Shown: piece by piece, positions 55,861 through 64,000 of the stretch
How the letters are laid out: each line of letters begins with the position of its first letter
How positions within the stretch are numbered: the stretch's first letter is position 1
From: Hirundichthys speculiger
Taxonomy: Eukaryota > Chordata > Actinopteri > Beloniformes > Exocoetidae
Reading direction: 5' to 3'
DNA length: 64,000 nucleotides
Assembly: GCA_018398805.1 (NCBI GenBank)
Contig: JAGFBZ010002332.1
Coordinates: forward strand, 375,001-439,000
Notes under the pieces: model-generated
What the model was told of the DNA's origin: nothing
Databases searched by the model: none
Seen by the model: the letters and a program-made list of their open reading frames with translations, nothing else
Program-made: the position numbers and the translations under genes

Positions 55861-56234
55861 CGCCAAGTGCAACAATTCCCCCATATAGTGATTTACAGAT
55901 TGCGATAAAATCCGCCTACTGGATCAGATCCAGATCAGCCTTTGAAATTTGATAGAGGTTCCCATTGTCAATCCCTGAGTCAAATTTCATGAGTTTTGGG
56001 CATTAATTAACGGAGATATTGAGAAACAAAATATTTGTCCCCATTGACCGCAATGTTTGAAAATTTGAAAGTGATCCAGAATCCAGGATTTCTTCCGGAT
56101 CAAACCCAAAATGAAAATCAGTTCTTACGTTTCACATTCCCGACAAATCCTGAAAATTTCTTTAAAAACTATCCATAACATTTTGATTTATCCTTAACAC
56201 TGACAGCAAAAACATAGCTTCCTTGGCGGAGGTT
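55861..56234 (-). mobile_element. Helentron/HINE-like repeat, copy d (3' end lost)
   Basis: Inverse orientation of copies a-c: starts cgccaagtgcaacaattccc and ends cttggcggaggtta. The 3' hairpin and CTAG are missing at the left border. The interior matches (cccattgtcaatccctgagt, ttgagaaacaaaat, atccaggatttcttccgga). Confidence 0.6.
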
Positions 56235-56654
56235 ATAACACCGATCTGCGTTTCAACTCCATTTTCATCAGTATAAAGAATCCGTCTGCTTCGTCTGGAT
56301 TCAGCTTTGGTTCCTTCCACCAGACAGAATTTGTTCAGTGTGTTCTAGAAAACTGGTCCTACCTTTTTCATGTTTTCAAATTTTGCGAAGAAAATGGGTA
56401 TGGCATGACTGTGCCATGTTAGAAAAGATGTCCCTGCACATTACAGCACCTCTGATGTGCATCACATGGACATCCATACTTTTACTGAGAATAACCTTTG
56501 CTGCAGATACCTCTGATAATGGCTTTCCTCCTGTACGTGGAGGCAGTTTCTGTTATTAAAAAAAAACCTTTGCCCCCATAAAAGCTGATACCAAAGACAG
56601 GGGAAGAGTCAGTAGCACTCGATCTTTAGTCTCTTCAACTCCTGTTGCCAATTT
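56235..56654. other. unclassified short stretch
   Basis: Nothing recognised. Confidence 0.35.
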
Positions 56655-56785
56655 GGAATCACCAGTTAGCCTAATTTTCAAAGGTGGGAGGAAACCAGAG
56701 GACCTGGAGAAAACCCACACAAGCTCCATTTAGAAAACCCAAGGCCCCAGATAGGGATGGATGGGTGGATTTGCGCAATTGCAAC
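56655..56785 (+). repeat. fish interspersed repeat (gggaggaaa...), copy 2
   Basis: aatttggaatcaccagttag, cctaattttcaaaggtggga, ggaaaccagaggacctggag, aaaacccacacaagctcc: same order as 10045-10200 and better preserved upstream. Non-coding. Confidence 0.6.
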
Positions 56786-58436
56786 TCAAGAGAAACAAGG
56801 GTAACAAGAATGATAGCACTCACATCTCTATGGAAAAAGGAGCAAATAAGAAGAAAAAAAAGAAAGTGATGGTAGGCCACTGCGGTACCGACTGTAAGAT
56901 TTCTTTTTCTAGGCCATAAGAGTCCTCAGTTCGCTGTGCTCACCATCTAGGCCATCGGGGAGTCCACCACAGGCCAGACAAATCTTTATTCCAAACAGAC
57001 TGACAGTCGCACACTCTCTCTTTCACACAAACACACAGGCTCGGTTCCAGCGTGGGGCGAGTTGTTCTGTCGGAGCACCTTGGGGGATGGCTTTAGCCAC
57101 CAGCCACCAGCCCCCAAATCCACTGACTGATCCAGTGCCCGGACTGTCAGCGGCCCTGCCCAGCCGCCGCGCAACCATTCATCCGTCACTAGCTGCTGCG
57201 AAGCCTCCAGAACTCCGCGATGCGTCTGTAGGACCAACGCAAGTGATGATGGGAAAAAACGGGGAGGAAGGATAAGTGACGGAGGCAGAATTTGATCAAA
57301 TATCAAGGCATTTAATTCCCAAGGAACGAGTAAAGTTAATTTGCTTGGATTAAAGGAAAAGAAGAATCTTTTATTAAATTGAATCAAAATCTCGCTAACT
57401 GTTGGAGTACATTTCTTTTTCCGGAGACATGTGTGCCACCTCATCCGACTTCTGATTGAAGACTTATATAACAGCTGGATTGATTTGTACGTGCTGATAT
57501 TCTCATTGGTATGTTTGAAATATACTGTAATTATCTTGACTATTTAAATAGAGGGCATGTAGCTCCTCGAGAGTCTCGCAGATCCATTATTGCCAGTCCT
57601 AATTGGCTTGGCACCCCCTCCCCTTCCTCTTTCCTGAGCTTGTATGCTCAAAGATTAAAATCCAACAGTGGTTTTAATTTGAAACTGAAAAAAAAAAAAG
57701 AAAGAAGCTCAGTCAACTGAACTCAATGAAAGATTGCGCGACGCAGAGTGTAGATCAACGAACTTTAACTCTGAAGCAGAAGCACGACGGCATATTTAAA
57801 AACTTCTTTTTCCTGTCCTTGCTTATGACATATTTATATATTACAGCTTTTAGAGGAAAAACAGACCCAGTATATCTCCACAAAGAGGTCATTTAGTATG
57901 ATCTGATGCAAACGTTGAGCGTATGGAATAAATATACCCATCCTGTCGACGTTCAGACAAATGGGTCTAAAAATGGTGTTTCCCAGCTTTTGTCTTCACT
58001 TCTTCTGCTTATTTTATTACCCAGAGGGCTTCCTGTTAGAGGAGCACCATTTACATGTTGGGAAGCTCTTCAGAATCTGATCAGGAGAATCTCACTGAGT
58101 TTATGATATTTTGAGTGTTGCTCTTCTTTCTGATTAAATGAAGCTGTTTTCATTGGTAGGGAACAGACAAACATGTCATGACGCCTCCTTATTTGATTAG
58201 CGTAGCTATGTAGTGAGCACATTTCTGGATTTTTCCATCGGCTACAGTGGGCTCAGAGGTTGCTAATACTCATTTCCCCATTTTTTTAATTAATTTTTTT
58301 CACAGGGATGAAAGGATGGAGTTCTGTAGCTTCTTCCATTCAGCCAAGATGGAAGTATGAAGTCCTCGTGCTGACAAGTTGAACTTGACCGAGGCACGTC
58401 TTAGTTAAACAAATTGCCGACATGTTGTTAAAATGT
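56786..58436. other. non-coding stretch with a GC-rich island
   Basis: 57040-57260 is markedly GC/CpG-rich (ggccctgcccagccgccgcg at 57153). The 57087-57275 plus frame and 57444-56986 minus frame are open through it, but neither resembles a known protein. It could be a small CpG island or an exon of an unrecognised gene; no splice pair convinced me. The rest is AT-rich. Confidence 0.3.
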
Positions 58437-58780
58437 ATAAACGCAACTCCGAAAAAAGTTGGGACTCGAGGGAAATATAAAAGACAGTGCAGTGATTTGA
58501 AAATCTCAGTCCCATGATTTATTCACAGCAGAAGCCAGAAAACACGTCAAATATTAAAAGTGAAACATTTTACCATTTCATGAAAAAATATGAACTAATT
58601 CCGAAGTCAATGCCTCAGCCTCAGATTAATTGGGTCAAGTGTAAGAAAAGGCAGGAAAAAGTAAATGGTATTAAAAACAACATAATGAAACTAATTAGGT
58701 AAATTGGTAGCAGGTCAATGACATGACTGGGTATATATAAAGGTAGGATGCATTCTCTAGTATATTATATTACTGGTATA
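58437..58780 (+). mobile_element. Tc1-type 5' end fragment (family C relative)
   Basis: aacgcaactccgaaaaaagt then tgggactcgaggg is the terminal word of the family, followed by aaatataaaagacagtgcag, tgatttgaaaatctcag, ttattcacagcagaagccag, aattgggtcaagtgtaag and gacatgactgggtatatata. The coding part is absent. Ends not bordered by a clear TA duplication. Confidence 0.6.
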
Positions 58781-58905
58781 GATTTTAAAACTAAATATAG
58801 AAGCATATAGATATTCAGTATGTTTATTTTTATGTAGGTATTTTTCAAGGGTGTTATTCCATGAGATGACCTGGCATGCGATAACTCACAAAACTATCTC
58901 AACAC

Positions 58906-59311
58906 TAGGGCTGTAGCGATACACTAATCTCACGATATGAAATACGATGTTCGGCTCACGATACGATATATATCGATATTCATCTTACAATACATTAATA
59001 TCATTTTCCGAAAGATTTTAAAGGGACAAAGTGATTTTGGTGACATCTTACGAGTGTTCCAATGACTTTGTTTGAATTTATTGAACTGAAAGCATCAATT
59101 ACACGTCATATGGCCGACAATGAATAGAAGATTTGTTGAGAAAAATAGTTTCATTTATTTAAACAGTGCAAATTGTTGCTTGCAAGCTTTTAAAGGTGGG
59201 ACACGGGGGTTTTGAAAGAAGTTTAGAATATCGATACTCGTGGGTGAAAAATCGATACTTGATAAAATATCGATATATATATTGCAGAATCGATAAAATC
59301 GCTCAGCTCTA
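58906..59311. mobile_element. 406-bp hAT MITE with perfect 8-bp TSD
   Basis: Ends TAGGGCTGTAGCGATAC and its approximate inverse AATCGCTCAGCTCTA. Identical 8-bp flanks ctcaacac at 58898-58905 and 59312-59319. Both subterminal regions are packed with ATCGATA/TATCGAT words, likely transposase-binding repeats. The frame 59166-59384 crosses the border and is not a gene. Confidence 0.85.
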
Positions 59312-59319
59312 CTCAACAC

Positions 59320-60433
59320 ACTGGGATTTCTTTGGTCTTGACCCCTTGTTCCTGTCTAGAAAACATAAATGTATTATCCAGTGAAGGAAAAATTGATCTG
59401 GAAGGGTTAAACAGGAGAGATGGTATCAGTGAGACTCCAGGAACTGACCTTCCGTCTTCGCTGTGGTTCAGATTTCATGCATATTCTCACCTTATCAGTG
59501 GAGGCTACATCCTCTTTTCTCCTTCTGCATTGTTTGCAGTTGGAAAGGTTTACAAATGACCTGGTTGCGAGTGTATTTTTTAACCCTGACAGAGCAACAC
59601 TGTGCAATCAGTGGTTCGGTGTTTTATGGTGTATTTGCTGGAGTGTAAATCCATGCCCTTATACTGCTTCTTGTATCCACCCTTAGAGAGTGAGGTGAAT
59701 AATGAGCCAGGCATTAAAACCAGTGACACCGATTCGGGGTGCTAATGACTGATTTCTTGACAGAATGATTAACCGACAGACTAGTTAGTTAAACTCACTC
59801 AGACATTGTTTATTGCCAGCGCATCAAACCCTGAAGTGCACCGTAACCTTAAAAGACTTCATGCTTGCTGACTACAGTCAAATGAAGAGACTTGACTTGG
59901 TTATGGTTCGCCGCTTTTGTTCCCCTGTGAGGGGAGCTAATAAGTCAATCCGATCCACTCCCAGATACAGGCAGGATGCTCTTATCGCACTGTCAGCAGC
60001 CCGTTTCATTATAGCTTCTAGTTAAGTTTGCATGTTACCGATTCAACATTTTTAAATTGCATAAGTCATGCTGGCTCGGGCCAAAGCACGGGGCAGAACA
60101 GAGGGAAGGGCTCCCCATGTGCTTCTTTGACCATCAATCACGGCTGTCACGGGCAGCTGTGCTGCTGTTCTTTGGTGGGGAGTCGCAGCAGAGCTCGACA
60201 TCATCCGGAGCTGTGATGAATGTGCAGGCTCTTGCTCCGGCCGCTTTGATTACAGACTGAGTCACCGGCAGGTAGCGTCGTGACAAACGTGAACGCAACA
60301 GATCTCTCCTTGACATGACGAGGCTGACGCAGGCCTACGTACAACCATGTTGTTTTTTTAAATACAAAAAAAAAAAATCAATCTCTGAACAGGAAAAATG
60401 ATGGAAAAATTTGCATCATAACTTCATTAGTGA
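59320..60433. other. unclassified non-coding stretch
   Basis: No transposon ends. 60020-60340 is GC-richer and open for 60-67 codons on both strands with no domain; could be a conserved element. Several overlapping short frames at 59407-59686 have no domain. Confidence 0.3.
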
Positions 60434-60441
60434 CGGCAGAC

Positions 60442-61598
60442 CAGTGTTGGGCAAGTTCACTTTCTAGACGAACTAGTTAAGTTCATAGTTCACAGAAATT
60501 AAATGAACTAGTTCTTTTCACCATTTCAAAAAATTAACTAAATAGTTCATTTTTAGTTCATTTTTTTAATCTATTTTTTTAATGTTGCTTCAAGCAATTA
60601 TTTGTCAAAATGATTACCACTGCCCATATACTACCCACCACAAACAGCAATTATTTTATCTATTTTAACTGTCGAAAACTATTGGTCCAATTTGGAATCC
60701 TTAACCAACCAGGGTTCATATTAGCATTCAAAGGACAGCCCATGTAAAACTGTAATTTCCGTTTCAGCTTCTCTCTAAAGGAGCCATTCCCAAACTTCAG
60801 AATACCAAGGCCCAATTTGAAATGTGAAAAATCTCCGCAGCCCACCGAAACCTTTAATCACAACTGTGATCAACATACAGGACAAGGAACCATGATCTGA
60901 TATTAATGTAAGGGGTCGACAAATAAGGTGACACTCGTCATATTAAGTTAAGATGACAGTAGAATAACACTTAACTGGTTTGTTTTATTACTTCTTAATG
61001 GATTTTTTAATTATGTCATGAATAATTTACAGTAATTAAAAACATATTTAAAAACGATCAGGGATTTAAAACACATTTGTTTAATTTTAATGACCTCTCA
61101 CGGCCCACCTGCAGTCCCTTGACAGCCCACCGGGGGGCCGCGGCCCACACTTTGAGAATCACTGCTCTACAGTAGGTTAAAAATATGAGGAAAAACTTGC
61201 TGCCAAATTGTCTTTATTATAAGACAAAAACAGGTCTTTAAGGTGCAAATGTTTTTTCCCCCATTTCAATATTTCAATCCCCTCCGGGAGTCGGGCCGCT
61301 CCTCCACCTCTGGGGGATGTCAGCTTTCATCTTCCTGCTTGTTTTAAATGTTTGATGATGCAAATGTTAGCGTGACATATTGATTGCTTTCTGAAGATAC
61401 ATATTAGACTCGTTTGTGGTGTATTTTAAAAGGGGTTCGCTGGAGACTTTGAAAGAGCGTCGTTCACAACTGCCCAAATGAACCCGTTCACGCCTCACAC
61501 TCGTGAAGGGGAAAGTGAGCGCGCTCAGTTCACGTTTGCACAAAATATGAACTAGTTGGTGAACTTTTTTTCAATGAATGCGTTCATGTACAACACTG
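60442..61598. mobile_element. 1157-bp hAT element with perfect TSD, host of a nested hAT
   Basis: Ends CAGTGTTGGGCAAGTTCACT and ...CATGTACAACACTG. Identical 8-bp flanks cggcagac at 60434-60441 and 61599-61606. Subterminal GAACTAGTT/AGTTCA words recur near both ends (60471-60560 and 61480-61570). No transposase frame. It contains another hAT at 60781-61164, which must be the younger insertion. Confidence 0.85.
60781..61164. mobile_element. 384-bp hAT element nested in the previous one
   Basis: Right end tttgagaatcactg and left end gagccattcccaaact are inverse variants of CAGTGATTCTCAAAG, a fish hAT terminus; gcccac/ggcccacc words follow both. Flanks ctctaaag (60773-60780) and ctctacag (61165-61172) agree at 7 of 8 positions. 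No coding. Confidence 0.65.
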
Positions 61599-61606
61599 CG
61601 GCAGAC

Positions 61607-62104
61607 CAACACAGTAATCAAAACAGTTTTGGATGTGTGCTTGGGTATGATATGGTTGGGTTATTCTTCAGATTCTTCAGCCAGTTCCACCAATCTCCAA
61701 AGTTGGTTATCTATTTAAGCCCATTACTCCCATTGATATGGTTCACTGTGACTTGGTTTGGGGTGTCAGCTTGAGTTTAAGTTGTAAAGAGCAAAACAGA
61801 TAATTTCATTTGATCTTACAGAGTTGTACCTTATTTTCCTCATTCTTTGGCAATTCTAGCCCCTGTTGTCTGATTTTTTTTTTTTTTGTTTGTTTTTTTG
61901 TTTTACTCAAAGATTGTGAAATATTGTGTTCTTGGTGTTGTCTTTTTTTGGTTACAATTTCATAATGCTTTATTCAGCGTGATCAAACTGATGCCAAAAG
62001 TACATACTTTAGCCAAGAGACCTTTTTTCTTTTTTTTCAATCAATATTTTTTTGGACCCTCTTTAACTTTGACTTCAGTGTTTATTCACTGTGGCATCAT
62101 TTAA
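61607..62104. other. unclassified non-coding stretch
   Basis: T-rich (61877-61900, 62025-62055). Nothing recognised. Confidence 0.35.
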
Positions 62105-62580
62105 GTGGTTTAACAAGTATGACAACATTTATTTCCATCCAGCGCTGCATTAATTTTTCAACGAGACCTCGTATTGATGGTGAGAGAGATGGACCACCGC
62201 GTAAAGTCTTTTCCAGCCCATCCAAGAAATTGTCAATGGGGGCAATCCATTTGTGAAAACGATGTCTAATGATCCCTGAACCGCCCTTTCACAACTCAAG
62301 ACCCACGAATACTAACACTGTCGTTTTCAAATGTGCCTGTGCCTTTGGAAAAATAACCTGATGGGGTCATTCAGACGGCCCGTCGATCCTTTTTTTTTAA
62401 AATAATGTAGCTGAATCTGAACACCTGAGGTTTTTATTGGTGGGACAAATCACTGTACCTGCTGCTCTTCTTATCCTGATGTGTCCATCACTCTGAATCA
62501 ACGATAAATGTGATGTCATCAGACCACATTATCTTTTTTTTTTTCTTTGCTTCAGAGTCCAATCTGTTATTTCTCCCCCA
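62105..62580 (-). pseudogene. Tc1-like transposase remnant, catalytic to C-terminal half (family J)
   Basis: Plus-strand wording is the complement of a fish Tc1 gene: tttatttccatccagcgctg, cattaatttttcaacgagac, ctcgtattgatgg, ttttccagcccatccaagaa, ccctgaaccgccctttcaca, gtcatcagaccacattatct, cttcagagtccaatctg. On the minus strand the last gives the VMWSDE-like first catalytic region, and the others the NPIENLW-side and C-terminus. Many indels. The N-terminal half of the same family lies at 62958 in the opposite orientation. Confidence 0.6.
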
Positions 62581-62957
62581 AATCTCAGGCCATGTTTACA
62601 CCTGGTATTAACATCTGTCCTGGGTAGTCTGATCATAGATGGACACCCTTGAATGTCCAGTGTCGATTGCACTCAGGACACGTTTGAGATCGGATCCCTT
62701 AAACTACATTTAGACGGGGTCTGCACCACGTGTGGCCACATTTACTAGCGTAAACACAATGCATCCTGGACCATGTGATGGACTGCCTTACATAGCTAAC
62801 ATCTCCTGCATGAATGGAAGAATGTACTAATCTGTGCATGAGTAGTGACATACCACAGTGTGAAATGAAATGTGGTAGTCATAACAACCATAGAGCTAGA
62901 GCGGACACTAATCTCATTTCTATGGCAAGAGACGGTGGCCATCTTGGTGTGTTATAC
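62581..62957. other. piece of another TIR element between two Tc1 halves
   Basis: aggccatgtttacacctggt then attaacatctgtcctgggta is the terminal wording of a fish MITE, and catttagacggggtctgcac reads like its other side, but the second end was not located. It separates the two Tc1 halves. Confidence 0.35.
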
Positions 62958-63375
62958 ACTGCTTGGCCAAAAAAAAAGTCACCACCTGGATTTAACTAAG
63001 CAAATAGGTACGAGCCTTCTATTGGATAATTACTGCATGGGTGATTATCTTTCAGCTGGCAACAAGTTATTTAACCCCAACTGGTGCAATGAGTTGCTTC
63101 TCATTTCCTAAACAACCATGTTAAAAGACACATCCCGTGGTCATGAAAAAGATGTTAGTCTGTTTAAAAAAGGGTCAAATCACTGGCATGCATCAAGCAG
63201 CGAAAACATCTATGGAGAATGCAGAAACTACCAAAATTGGGTTAAGAACTGTCCATTAAGAACTGCATTAAAAACTGGAAGGATAGTGGGGACCCATCGT
63301 CTTTGAGGAGGAAATGTGAAAAAAATCCTCAATGATCGTGATCAGCGATCACTTTAACGTTTGAGATCAAATCGA
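62958..63375 (+). pseudogene. Tc1-like element 5' end and transposase N-terminus (family J)
   Basis: After a TA the terminal word cactgcttggccaaaaaaaa begins, followed by gtcaccacctggatttaact and gcaaataggtacgagcct. The gene starts near 63118 as MLKDTSRGHEKDVSLFKKGS, then HWHASSSENIYGE.. and, in another frame, TTKIGLRTVH(.)LKTGRIVG; words such as aatgatcgtgatcagcgatc follow. This is the paired-like HTH half, broken by frameshifts; the sequence leaves the family after gatcaaatcgaag (63375). No catalytic part here. Confidence 0.65.
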
Positions 63376-64000
63376 AGATGTATATTAGGACATGTCAGAC
63401 CAGTATAATGTTGATTCGTTCTTCCTTGACTGATCAGCTCTACCCTCTTCAGTTTTAGTCAGTTTGACACATTTTCCAATATTAACTATATTTGGTAGAT
63501 TATTTTTTTGGAAGGAACACATTTATAAGAAACATGCATTCGTGGGATGAACAGCAGACTCCTGTATGTGGGCTGCACCATGAAAGATTTGCCAAATCTT
63601 CTCTGCCAATTTCAAACAGATTTTTTTTTTTTCCTGTCAACCCTCGTTTTGTGTTGTTTTGTGGATTAGCTGATGCAAGTCAGAAGAACCAGCAGTCTAA
63701 GTAAGTGTATTGACTGAATAAGCAGCAGCCTCAGTAGCTCGTGGAAGAACCACACACAGCTACAACAACCTGCCATCGCCTCATGATGTTCACAGATTGA
63801 TTGGTAGATTATTTCTTTGATGAAACAATACTTCAAACACAAATTTCCTGACTTTTTGTGCATAGATTATTTCAAAACTCCATTCCACAATAATCTTGCA
63901 GGCAAGTTGATGCCATGCATCCGATCTTCTTGAGTCACATGATTCAGCCCTGGTCAAGGCTATGGATAGGAAACAACTCCGCTCATGGCTTGTGGGTCTC
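63376..64000. other. unclassified stretch to the window end
   Basis: 63720-64000 reads like the antisense of some transposon gene (tgccatcgcctcatgatgtt, cacagattgattggtagatt), but I cannot name a family. No supported frame. Confidence 0.3.

Noticed and set aside
57040..57260. Protein-coding first exon in a GC-rich island
   Set aside because: Frames on both strands but no recognised protein, no convincing start or splice pair; kept only as a GC-rich island.

Overview
The window looks like intergenic or intronic DNA of a teleost fish. I see no complete host gene in 64 kb. Almost all recognisable coding sequence belongs to decayed DNA transposons of types typical of bony fishes: many Tc1/mariner families, many hAT elements, a LINE 3' end, tRNA-type SINE pieces, a solo LTR and long AT microsatellites. 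The base composition, poly-A/T runs, splice signals inside a transposase and the absence of operons or ribosome binding sites all say eukaryote. Family assignments for the decayed repeats come from recognising conserved motifs and remembered fish repeat families, not from a search.

Layout. 1-640: antisense N-terminal half of a Tc1-like transposase running off the left edge. 3087-3753: a small hAT-type element that carries both a MADF-domain reading frame and a piece of hAT transposase. 6279-6744: a hAT MITE with a perfect 8-bp target duplication. 12525-13190: a SINE split by a 0.4-kb repeat that has three relatives elsewhere. 14834-19100: a Tc1-type MITE, a nearly full-length BED-finger hAT transposon (15200-17986) with three frameshifts and an intron, a tandem duplication of its 3' end, and long AT tracts. 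21185-26430: two antisense Tc1 remnants and a GGCCCC-ended element. 27149-27747 and 37893-38670: two copies of another hAT family that keep only the BED-finger exon. 30499-32885: a second GGCCCC-ended element, a Tc1 remnant, and a 791-bp long-TIR element with a 6-bp target duplication and an internal telomeric repeat. 39435-41675: LINE and Tc1 remnants. 46299-51690: a perfect Tc1 MITE, a full-length Tc1 element with IR/DR ends, and another deleted Tc1. 54319-54606: a solo LTR. 58437-61598: a Tc1 5' end, a hAT MITE, and a hAT nested in a hAT. 62105-63375: two opposed halves of one Tc1 family.

Between these lie stretches with little repeat signature (notably about 24.6-25.5, 28.4-30.3, 33.2-36.0, 44.4-45.2, 47.4-48.9 and 53.0-53.9 kb). 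Their ordered composition and homeodomain-like TAATTA motifs would fit conserved non-coding elements of a gene desert or a large intron, but this is inference. One short exon-like segment (28157-28238) is the only host-coding candidate.

The most unusual items are the MADF/hAT mosaic at 3.1-3.8 kb, the perfect RFX X-box palindrome inside a 17-bp hairpin of a hAT copy at 38.1 kb, the 6-bp-TSD element with telomeric repeats at 32.1-32.9 kb, and a four-copy repeat family with Helentron-like (HINE-like) end structure.
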